Source: JAEULH01 sp034382075
GTDB taxonomy: Bacteria; Pseudomonadota; Alphaproteobacteria; Rhodospirillales; Defluviicoccaceae
Direction of reading: 5' to 3'
Length of the DNA stretch: 64,000 nt
Assembly: GCA_034382075.1 (NCBI GenBank)
Contig: JAXMOZ010000001.1
Location: forward strand, 62,001-126,000
In this document: piece after piece, positions 42,530 to 50,283 of the stretch
Numbering within the stretch: position 1 is the stretch's first letter
How the letters are laid out: each line of letters starts with the position of its first letter
Program-made: the position numbers and the translations under genes
Notes under the pieces: generated by a model
Told to the model about the DNA's origin: nothing
The model's input: the letters and a program-made list of their open reading frames with translations, nothing else
Databases searched by the model: none

Positions 42530-42628
42530 TTAGCCCGCGGCGATATTGGCCGCCAGCATCCTGACGAGGAGGACGATCCAGACGGCGACGCAGGCCATGG
42601 CGATGGCGAGGATGATTTTCTTGGTCAT
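42530..42628 (-). CDS. Possible 32-residue single-span membrane protein
   Basis: ATG 42628 opens a 32-codon frame, MTKKIILAIAMACVAVWIVL followed by LVRMLAANIAAG, ending at TAA 42530. It is one hydrophobic helix after a positively charged start, typical of small inner-membrane proteins. The ribosome site is weak (AGCGGGAC). No homologue comes to mind, so it is offered with caution. It lies 26 bases outside the IS element. Confidence 0.4.
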   Translation of the reverse strand: MTKKIILAIAMACVAVWIVLLVRMLAANIAAG

Positions 42629-42751
42629 GTCCCGCTTGCGGTTGGAAGGTGATTAGGCGTCAGGTTGCAACGTGATGCGCTTCTTGCGGCAACCAGCACG
42701 AACAGAAGCGATGCATCACCGCGAGCATCAAGTAGAACGAGGAGAACGGGT

Positions 42752-42837
42752 CGTCATTGCGAGGAGGCAGTAGCCGACGAAGCAATCCAGTGAAAGGTCT
42801 TCTGGATCGCCACGCCGCTGCGCGGCTCGCGATGACG
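42752..42837. repeat. Dispersed palindromic repeat (REP-like), single copy
   Basis: CGTCATTGCGAGGAG...GACGAAGCAATCCAG on the left is matched by CTGGATCGCCACGCC...GGCTCGCGATGACG on the right, forming a long imperfect palindrome. The same element occurs three more times at 53700-54128. Confidence 0.8.
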
Positions 42838-42877
42838 AAGTTTTGTTTCTGGCGGGTCACCGAGTGACAACCAGCTC

Positions 42878-45529
42878 CTAAAGCTCCGCGAGCCTTTGCG
42901 CCGCCTCAGTGAGCTTGGCCTGGGCAAGCGCCGCCGCTTCGAGCCGGTCGCGCTCGGTGGCCACCACCTCCGCCGGCGCCTTGGCCAGGAACCCCGGGTT
43001 CTCCAGCTTCTTGTGCAGCCTCGCGATCTCCACCGACAGCCGGGCGAGCTCCTTGTCCAGCCTGGCCCGCTCGGCGGCGACGTCGATGACGCCGGCCAGC
43101 GGCAGGATCACGGTGGTGCCGTCGCAGACGCCCTGCACCGAGCCCTTGGGCGCCTCCGCCTCGATCAGCTCGACCGCCTCGATGCGGGCCAGGCTCTCGA
43201 TCAGCCGGCGGTGGCCAGCCACCCGGGCCGCAACGCCGTCGCCGGCGGCGCGGAGCATGAGCGGGATGCGGGCCCCGGGCGGGACATTGGCGTCCGCCCG
43301 CATGGTCCGCACCGTCGAGATCAGCCGGATCACCCAGTCGAGTTCGGCCTCCGCCTCCGCGTCGCGGGCCAGCGCGGCCGCCTCCGGCCACGGCCGATCG
43401 ACCAGCAGGCCGCCGTCGCGCTCCGCCATCGCCGCATGAAGCTCCTCGGTGACGAACGGCATCACCGGGTGCAGCAGGATGAGGATCCGGTCGAGGGTCC
43501 AGCCGGCGACCGCCCGCGTTTCCGCCTGGACCGCGTGGTCGCCCTCCAGCAGCAAGGGCTTGGCGAACTCCAGGTACCAGTCGCAGAAGGTGGCCCAGAC
43601 GAACTGATAGAGACCGTTGGCGTAGTCGTTGAAGCGATAGGCGGCCAAAGCCTCCGAGGCCTCGGCTGTGGCGGCTGCGAGCTTGCCGACCAGCCAGCGG
43701 TTGACCGGCTCGGTGGCCGTCGCCGGGTCGAACCCGGGGACGGGCGCCGCCCCGTTCATCTGGCAGAAGCGGGCTGCGTTCCACAGCTTGGTGCAGAAGT
43801 TGCGGTAGCCCTCGACCCGGCCCTCGGACATCTTCACGTCGCGGCCCTGAACGGCGAGCGCGGTCAGGGTGAAGCGCAGCGCGTCGGCGCCGTAGCGGTC
43901 GATGAGCTCGAGGGGATCGATCACGTTCCCCTTCGACTTCGACATCTTCTGGCCCTTCTCGTCGCGGACCAGGGCGTGGATGTATACGGTGTGGAACGGC
44001 GCCTCGCCCATGAAGTGCAGGCCCATCATCATCATTCGCGCGACCCAGAAGAAGATGATGTCGAAGCCGGTGACCAGCACGTCGGTGGGGTAGTAGCGCC
44101 GAAGCTCGGGCGTCTCCTCCGGCCAGCCGAGGGTGGAGAGCGGCCACAGCGCCGAGGAGAACCAGGTGTCGAGCACGTCCGCGTCGCGCCCGAGCGCCAC
44201 CGGCTCGCCGTAGGCCTCGGCCGCGGCGGCCTCGGCTTCCGCTTGCGTCTCGGCGACGAAGATGCGGCCGTCCGGCCCGTACCAGGCCGGGATCTGGTGG
44301 CCCCACCAGATCTGCCGGGAGATGCACCACGGCTGGATGTTGCGCATCCACTCGTAGTAGGTGCGGGTCCACTGCTCGGGCACGAAGCGGGTCCGCCCGG
44401 CTTCGACCGCGGCGATGGCGGGACCGGCCAACGCCTTCGCGTCGACGAACCACTGGTCCATCAGCCACGGCTCGACGACGACGCCGGAGCGATCGCCGTA
44501 GGGCAGGGCGAGGGTGTGCTCCTCGATCTTTTCGACCAGGCCGAGGGCCTGCATCTCGGCGACGACGGCGTCGCGCGCCTCGTAGCGGTCGAGGCCGCGA
44601 AAGCGCTCGGGCGCCTCGTCGTTGAGGCAGGCGCGGGCGTCGAGCACGTTGATCATGGCAAGGCCATGCCGGCGGCCGACCTCGAAGTCGTTGAAGTCGT
44701 GGGCCGGGGTGATCTTCACCGCGCCGGTGCCCTTCTCCGGGTCGGCGTGCACGTCGGCCACGATCGGGATCGGCCGGCCCATGATCGGCAGGATGCAATT
44801 CTTGCCGGCGACGTCGGCATACCGTTGGTCCTCGGGGTGGACGGCGACGGCGGTGTCGCCCAGCATCGTTTCGGGGCGGGTGGTGGCGACGCAGACGAAG
44901 CGGCCGGGCTCATCCTCCAGCGGATAGCGGAAGGTCCAGAGCTTGCCGTGCTCCTCGCGTTGCTCGACCTCGAGGTCGCTGATCGCGGTGTGCAGCAGCG
45001 GGTCCCAGTTGACCAGGCGCTTGTCGCGGTAGATCAGGCCCTGGCGGTAGAGGGTGACGAACACCCGGCGCACCGCCGCCGACAGCCCGTCGTCCATGGT
45101 GAAGCGCGAGCGCGACCAGTCGCAGGAGGCGCCGAGCCGGCGGAGCTGGCCGATGATGGCGCCGCCGGACTGCGCCTTCCAGGCCCAGATCCGCTCGATG
45201 AAGGCGGCGCGGCCGAGGTCGTGGCGGCTCAGCCCCTCGCCGTCGAGCTGGCGTTCGACGACCATCTGGGTGGCGATGCCGGCGTGGTCGGTGCCGGGTT
45301 GCCAAAGCACGTCGTGGCCGCTCATCCGGGCATGGCGGACCAGGATGTCCTGCAGCGTGTTGTTGAGCGCATGGCCCATGTGCAGGCTGCCGGTGACGTT
45401 CGGCGGCGGGATGACGATGGTGTAGGGCGCGCGCTCGGGGTGGCGGCCGCAGGCAAAGGCGCCGGCCCGCTCCCAGGCCTGGTACCACTTGTCCTCGATC
45501 TCGGCGGGCTTGTAGGTCGTTTCGAGCAT
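42878..45529 (-). CDS. valS: Valine-tRNA ligase
   Basis: Charges tRNA-Val; 883 residues, typical for the alphaproteobacterial form. Class I signatures: HMGH at 50-53 inside PPPNVTGSLHMGHALNNTL, and KMSKS in GQKMSKSKGNVIDPLELIDR. The editing domain stretch VATTRPETMLGDTAVAVHPE and the C-terminal coiled coil (LDKELARLSVEIARLHKKLE) are complete. Transcribed after popZ on the same strand. Confidence 0.97.
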   Translation of the reverse strand: MLETTYKPAEIEDKWYQAWERAGAFACGRHPERAPYTIVIPPPNVTGSLHMGHALNNTLQDILVRHARMSGHDVLWQPGTDHAGIATQMVVERQLDGEGLSRHDLGRAAFIERIWAWKAQSGGAIIGQLRRLGASCDWSRSRFTMDDGLSAAVRRVFVTLYRQGLIYRDKRLVNWDPLLHTAISDLEVEQREEHGKLWTFRYPLEDEPGRFVCVATTRPETMLGDTAVAVHPEDQRYADVAGKNCILPIMGRPIPIVADVHADPEKGTGAVKITPAHDFNDFEVGRRHGLAMINVLDARACLNDEAPERFRGLDRYEARDAVVAEMQALGLVEKIEEHTLALPYGDRSGVVVEPWLMDQWFVDAKALAGPAIAAVEAGRTRFVPEQWTRTYYEWMRNIQPWCISRQIWWGHQIPAWYGPDGRIFVAETQAEAEAAAAEAYGEPVALGRDADVLDTWFSSALWPLSTLGWPEETPELRRYYPTDVLVTGFDIIFFWVARMMMMGLHFMGEAPFHTVYIHALVRDEKGQKMSKSKGNVIDPLELIDRYGADALRFTLTALAVQGRDVKMSEGRVEGYRNFCTKLWNAARFCQMNGAAPVPGFDPATATEPVNRWLVGKLAAATAEASEALAAYRFNDYANGLYQFVWATFCDWYLEFAKPLLLEGDHAVQAETRAVAGWTLDRILILLHPVMPFVTEELHAAMAERDGGLLVDRPWPEAAALARDAEAEAELDWVIRLISTVRTMRADANVPPGARIPLMLRAAGDGVAARVAGHRRLIESLARIEAVELIEAEAPKGSVQGVCDGTTVILPLAGVIDVAAERARLDKELARLSVEIARLHKKLENPGFLAKAPAEVVATERDRLEAAALAQAKLTEAAQRLAEL

Positions 45530-45614
45530 GGCCGCTCCGCCCGCGCGCAGGCACTGCCGCGGCTTCGAGGTGATCTCCGGGAACGGCTTAGTTACCGGCT
45601 GCGCCGGCGACCGG

Positions 45615-46205
45615 TCAATCCTCCAGGCGTTCCGCCCGGTTGACCATCAGGTCGATCTCTTTCTTGACCAGCCGCTCGATCAGGTAGGGCAGGTTGCGGT
45701 CCAGCCACTCCTTGAGCAGCGGCCGCAGCATCTCCCGGACCAGGCCCTCGATGGTCATGTCCCGGCCGCCGACGCCGATGTCGCGCCTGTCGAGGATCGC
45801 CTTGGCGAGCTGCGAGAGGACGTCGCTGGAGGCCGCCGAGGTGGTTTGCGACAGCACCTGCCGTTCCGGCGGCAGCCGCATCTCCGGGGTGAGGTGGAAG
45901 ACGTTGCTCGGCGCCGGGCCGGCCGCCTCCTCCCGCTCCGCCAGGGCATAGTCGTCGCGGGCCCTGGAGCCGCGTCCGGAGGCCGCCGCCGTCTCCCGGC
46001 GCGGCGGCGCTTCGGCTTCGGCCTGCGCCGCGTTCTCCCGCCCGGCGTTCATCACCGCCGAGTTGGCGAGGTCGTCCATCCGGACGTCGTCGTCGCCGCC
46101 GGCGCTTTCCCCATCCTCCGACAGGATCCGGCGGATCGACGAGAGGATGTCCTCCATGGAGGGCTCTTGCCCCGGCACGCGGGCGGCGTCGTCGACGTCG
46201 TTCAT
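45615..46205 (-). CDS. popZ: PopZ-family polar organizing protein (DUF2497)
   Basis: 196 residues. The N-terminal helix EPSMEDILSSIRRILSEDG and the C-terminal oligomerisation region IEGLVREMLRPLLKEWLDRN with LPYLIERLVKKEI are both diagnostic of PopZ. The middle is acidic, Ala/Pro-rich and disordered, as in Caulobacter, where the protein forms a pole-localised hub that tethers the chromosome origin. popZ upstream of valS is a conserved alphaproteobacterial pair; here the genes are 85 bases apart. Confidence 0.88.
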   Translation of the reverse strand: MNDVDDAARVPGQEPSMEDILSSIRRILSEDGESAGGDDDVRMDDLANSAVMNAGRENAAQAEAEAPPRRETAAASGRGSRARDDYALAEREEAAGPAPSNVFHLTPEMRLPPERQVLSQTTSAASSDVLSQLAKAILDRRDIGVGGRDMTIEGLVREMLRPLLKEWLDRNLPYLIERLVKKEIDLMVNRAERLED

Positions 46206-46287
46206 GAAGCTCTTGACAGGTTGCAGTTGGCCAACGCTCTACACTAGCGGAAACGGACCAGCCGCGCCACCGTTTGCCTCGGCGCCG

Positions 46288-47691
46288 CTAGCGGCTGCGG
46301 GGGAAGTCCTCGTCGCGCAGGCCGCCGACGCTGTCGCTGCCGAACCAGCGGTTGCGCACGTCTTCGTAGTGGACCGTCGGATCGTAGTAGGGCACCTGCA
46401 GCGCCAGCTCGCGGGCGCTGAGCTCGCCGATCGCGGTTTTCAGCTCGAAGGCGGTGACGATCTCGTCGCGCTGGGCGCCGACCAGATCGACCTGGGTGTT
46501 CACCAGTTCCTGCTCGGCGTCGAGGATGTCGAGCACCGTCCGGGCCCCGACCTCGGCCTCCCGCTGGACGCCTTCGAGGGCGACCTCGTTGGCCTGCACC
46601 GCCTTGCGAAAGGAGATCAGCGCCGCCCGGGCGGTCTGCAGGTTGTTCCAGGCGCTCGTCGCCCCCTCGATGGCGTCGAGGCGCCGCTGGTCGAGGATGC
46701 GGCGGTTCTCGACGACGTTCTGCTTCGACTGGCGCAGCCGCGAATCGACGGCGCCCGCCTGGTACAGGGGCACGTCGAGGTTCACCAGCGCCTCGACCGT
46801 GTCCGTTTCCGCGTCTTCGAACACCGCCTCGTGGTCGCGCTGCGCCGCCCCCTGCAGGCTCAGCGTCGGCAGTCCCTCGCCGCGGATCTGATCGACGGTA
46901 TCCAGCGAGGAGCGCTCGGCGAACTCGGCCTCGAGGATGTCCGGGTTCTGCCGCTTGGCGATGGTGACCGCCTGGTCGAGGCCCTTGGGAAGCTCGCGGG
47001 GAACGGCCGGCTGCCTCAGCACCCCCGGCACCTCGCCGACGACGTTGCGGTAGGTCGCCCGCGAGCGCTCCAGCGCGCCTTCGGCTCCGACCCGGGCGGC
47101 GGTCGCCCCGGCCAGCCGGGCCTCTGCCTGGAATACATCGGTACGGGTTACTTCGCCCACCTGGAAGCGGTCGCGCGTCGCCTCCAGCTGTCGGGCGAGG
47201 CGCTGCTCGTTGCGAATCTGCAACTCGAGGACCGCCTGGTCGCGGTAGACGTCCATGTAGGCGCTCGCCGCGCTCAGCAGCACCTGCTGTTCGACCGAAT
47301 CGAGCCGCGCCCGCCCGGCGCGCACCGCGTTCTCGGCGGCGCGGGTCCCGGCAACGGTCCGCCCGCCGCGATACAGCGGCTGCGTGACCTGGGCGCCGTA
47401 GGTCCTTGGGGTCAGGTTCTGCCTGCCGCCGCCGCCGAAGGTCGTCTCCCTGTTGCTGTCGGTGGCCCGCTTGCCGACGGTGCCAAAGGCTTCCAGGGTC
47501 GGCCGCCAGTTCGCGAGCGCCTGGGGCACCTGCTCGTCGGTGCCCCGCAGCGCCGCCCGCTCCGCGGCAAGCGTCGGATTGTTCAGGTAGGCCGCGGAGA
47601 GGGCCTCCTCCAGCGTCTGCGCGTGGGCCCCCTGGACCCAAAGAGCCGCAGCGAGCACGACGCCGAATGACAACGCAGGCCGAAGACGCAT
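46288..47691 (-). CDS. tolC: TolC-family outer membrane efflux protein
   Basis: 467 residues with a signal peptide (MRLRPALSFGVVLAAALWVQ ending GAHAQ). The two OEP repeats follow: TLEEALSAAYLNNPTLAAER near residue 26 and LDQAVTIAKRQNPDILEAEF near 235, with VLDILDAEQELVNTQVDLV in the second coil. It forms the trimeric exit channel for tripartite pumps and type I secretion. No inner-membrane partner is beside it. It is a candidate exit duct for the RTX protein encoded in this window. Confidence 0.93.
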   Translation of the reverse strand: MRLRPALSFGVVLAAALWVQGAHAQTLEEALSAAYLNNPTLAAERAALRGTDEQVPQALANWRPTLEAFGTVGKRATDSNRETTFGGGGRQNLTPRTYGAQVTQPLYRGGRTVAGTRAAENAVRAGRARLDSVEQQVLLSAASAYMDVYRDQAVLELQIRNEQRLARQLEATRDRFQVGEVTRTDVFQAEARLAGATAARVGAEGALERSRATYRNVVGEVPGVLRQPAVPRELPKGLDQAVTIAKRQNPDILEAEFAERSSLDTVDQIRGEGLPTLSLQGAAQRDHEAVFEDAETDTVEALVNLDVPLYQAGAVDSRLRQSKQNVVENRRILDQRRLDAIEGATSAWNNLQTARAALISFRKAVQANEVALEGVQREAEVGARTVLDILDAEQELVNTQVDLVGAQRDEIVTAFELKTAIGELSARELALQVPYYDPTVHYEDVRNRWFGSDSVGGLRDEDFPRSR

Positions 47692-47770
47692 CAGGCCGTA
47701 CCGTCTCCCCCCAAGGAACCGCGGGCCGAGGATATTTGTCCGGCCCGATCCGGATCCACGCGCGGTGGTG

Positions 47771-48433
47771 TCAGAACGTGAAGCTTTCCTGTGGCTCGAA
47801 GCCGGGAAGGAAGGGAATGCTGGCGTCGAACACCTCGCGGCACGACAGCGCGCCGCCGGTCTTGATGTACAGGGTGCCGCGGCCGGTGTCGCGCGTCCCT
47901 TTGCGGGTGACGGCGACCATCCGCCCGTTCTCGGCGAGTTGCGCCGCGACCGCCTCGGGCACCGCGGTCACCGCGCCGCCGAAGATGACGACGTCGTAGG
48001 GCGCCTGCTTGGCGTAGCCCTCGCCGAGCGGCCCCTCGACCACCGCGACCATGTTCATGCCGAGCTCGGAGAGGACCGCGCTCGCCTTTGCGGCGAGGTC
48101 CGGATCGTCCTCGAGGGCGACGACGGCGCTGGCCATGGGTGCGGCCAAAGCCGCCAGGTAGCCGGTGCCGCAGCCGACGGTGAGGACGACGTCGTCGCCG
48201 CGGATCTGGGCGGTCTGCAACAGCAGCGCCGCGACCAGCGGCTCCATGAGGGAGCGGCCGTTGCCGAGCGGGATGTCCTCGTCGGCGTAGGCGATGCCGC
48301 GCAGCCGCTCGGGCACGAACAGCTCGCGCGGCAGTTCACTCATGGCGTCCACCACCAGCGGGTCGCGCACCCGGTTCGTCCGGATCTGGTTCTCCACCAT
48401 GGTCCGCCGCGCGGCGACGTAGTTCATCGGCAT
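47771..48433 (-). CDS. pcm: Protein-L-isoaspartate O-methyltransferase-family protein
   Basis: 220 residues of the PCMT fold. MVENQIRTNRVRDPLVVDAM and ELPRELFVPERLRGIAYADE are the family N-terminus. Motif I is VLTVGCGTGYLAALAA and the post-I region VVALEDDPDLAAKA. Rhodospirillales carry this copy next to tolC, as here (80 bases). It starts at ATG 48433 or ATG 48427; the longer frame to 48526 is not conserved-looking. Role: repair of isoaspartyl damage, or a related methylation. Confidence 0.85.
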   Translation of the reverse strand: MPMNYVAARRTMVENQIRTNRVRDPLVVDAMSELPRELFVPERLRGIAYADEDIPLGNGRSLMEPLVAALLLQTAQIRGDDVVLTVGCGTGYLAALAAPMASAVVALEDDPDLAAKASAVLSELGMNMVAVVEGPLGEGYAKQAPYDVVIFGGAVTAVPEAVAAQLAENGRMVAVTRKGTRDTGRGTLYIKTGGALSCREVFDASIPFLPGFEPQESFTF

Positions 48434-48532
48434 GGGTCCGCTGCGTTCTTGGATGTTGCCGGCTTGAGCGGCCGGCCGGCCGCCCGACAAGACGCCGGAT
48501 TTATAGGTGTTTGTCGCTCCGGGCACAACCGC

Positions 48533-50206
48533 CTACGCCGCTTCGCCGCCTGGCGCCGGCTCCAACGCCGAGAGATCGCCCTCCGCCAGGCCCATCTCCC
48601 GCGCCTTCAGCACCCGGCGCATGATCTTGCCGCTCTGCGTTTTCGGCAGCGACGCCGAGAAGGCGATCTCGCGCGGCGCGATCACCGCGCCCAGGCGGCG
48701 GCGGACGAAGCCGAGCAACTCGCGCCGCAGCGTCTCGTCGGCGACGAAGCCGTCGCGCACGCTGACGAAGGCCTTTACCGCCTCGCCGATCAGAGGATCC
48801 GGCCTGCCGATGACCCCGGCCTCGGCCACCGCCGGATGCTCCATCAATGCGCTCTCGATCTCGAAGGGGCCGATCCGGTGGCCGGCCGAGTGGATGACGT
48901 CGTCGACGCGGCCGACGAACTGGAACCAGCCGCAGGCGTCGCGGCGGACGAGCTCGCCGCTCAGGTACCAGCCGCCGGCGAAGCACTTCCGGTAGGCGGC
49001 GTCGTTGCCGAGGTAGCCGCGGAACATCGACGGCCATCCGGGTCGCAGCGCAAGCTCGCCGTCCTCGCCCAGCGCGACCTCCCGGACGGCCTCGCCGGCG
49101 CGGCGGACCACCGCCGCCTCGACGCCCGGAAGCGCCCGGCCCATGGACCCGGGGCGGGCCTCCTCCCCCGCGGGATTGGCGATCATGATCGCCCCGGTCT
49201 CGCTCTGCCACCAGGTGTCGTGGATCGGTCGGCCCAACGCCTCACGCGACCAGAGGACGGCCGCGGAGTTCAGCGGCTCGCCGACGCTTGCGGCATGGCG
49301 CAACGCCGTGAGGTCGAAGCGGCGGGCGAGGTCTGTGCCCGCCTTCATCAACATGCGGATCGCGGTCGGCGCCGTGTACCAGACGCCGACCCGCTCGCGA
49401 CTCAGGATCTGGTACCAGCGGCTGGGGTCGAAGTCGGCCTCGTCGACGATGCTGGCCGCGCCGCGGCTCAAGGGGGCCAGCAGGCCGTAAGAAATGCCGG
49501 TCACCCACCCGGGGTCGGCGGTGCACCAGTAGCTGTCGCCCGCATCGAGCCCGAGCGCCGTGCCGGCGGTGGCGTAGTGGGCGGCCAGAGCGTCGTGGAC
49601 ATGAAGCGCGCCCTTGGGCGCACCGGTGGTGCCGCTGGTGAAATGCAGCAGCGCCGGATCCTCGGGCGCCGTCTTGGGGATCGCAAAACGGGGCGAGGCG
49701 CCGGCGAGGCCCGCGGCGAAGTCGGTCTTCTCACCCGGCGCATCGACCAGGATGACGTGCGACAGCGCGGGCGGCAGCGGCCCCAGCGGCGCGATTCGCC
49801 GCTCGAACAGGGCCGGCGTGGTGATCAGCACCCGGGCGCGGCCCTGTTCCAGCCGCACACGGACCGGTTCGGGGCCGAAGCTCGCGAACAGCGCGGAGAA
49901 GACGAAGCGGCCCTTCAGGCAGCCGAGGGCGGCGATGTAGAGCGCCGGCACCCGGCCGAGCAGGGCGAACACGCTCTCGCCGGGCCGGATGCCGAGGCCG
50001 GCCAAAACGTTGGCGAAACGGCTGCTCAGCTCGCCGAGTTCGCCGTAGGTCAACTCCTGGGACGCGCCATCGCGCCGCAGGAAGCGAAAGGCCAGCCGGT
50101 CCCCGTCGCCGCGGGCAACGTGACGGTCGAGGCAGGCCTCGGCCATGTTCACGCCGCCGGCCGAGCCCGCGAACAGCGCGGCCCGCGCGGCCTGCCACGG
50201 GTTCAT
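48533..50206 (-). CDS. AMP-forming acyl-CoA synthetase, acetyl-CoA synthetase-like
   Basis: 557 residues of the ANL superfamily, activating a short-chain acid (acetate or propionate likely) with ATP and CoA. The P-loop-like LLHFTSGTTGAPKGALHVH, the WWQSETGAIM adenylate motif and the hinge region WFQFVGRVDDVIHSAGHRIG are present. The end carries PKTQSGKIMRR, whose Lys is the acetylation-controlled catalytic residue of Acs enzymes. It is shorter than classical Acs (about 650), matching the AcsA-like subgroup. The divergent gene 77 bases away encodes a Pat-type acetyltransferase, a likely regulator. Confidence 0.88.
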   Translation of the reverse strand: MNPWQAARAALFAGSAGGVNMAEACLDRHVARGDGDRLAFRFLRRDGASQELTYGELGELSSRFANVLAGLGIRPGESVFALLGRVPALYIAALGCLKGRFVFSALFASFGPEPVRVRLEQGRARVLITTPALFERRIAPLGPLPPALSHVILVDAPGEKTDFAAGLAGASPRFAIPKTAPEDPALLHFTSGTTGAPKGALHVHDALAAHYATAGTALGLDAGDSYWCTADPGWVTGISYGLLAPLSRGAASIVDEADFDPSRWYQILSRERVGVWYTAPTAIRMLMKAGTDLARRFDLTALRHAASVGEPLNSAAVLWSREALGRPIHDTWWQSETGAIMIANPAGEEARPGSMGRALPGVEAAVVRRAGEAVREVALGEDGELALRPGWPSMFRGYLGNDAAYRKCFAGGWYLSGELVRRDACGWFQFVGRVDDVIHSAGHRIGPFEIESALMEHPAVAEAGVIGRPDPLIGEAVKAFVSVRDGFVADETLRRELLGFVRRRLGAVIAPREIAFSASLPKTQSGKIMRRVLKAREMGLAEGDLSALEPAPGGEAA

Positions 50207-50283
50207 CTCTTTTCCCCGTTTGCGGATAGTGTTTTAATTGCACTCCCTCCCCCCGGCTTCAACCGCTGGATCAGCATCCCACC

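Noticed and set aside
42896..45643. 915-codon plus-strand open frame opposite valS
   Set aside because: Shadow of valS; valS has all class I synthetase motifs on the other strand.
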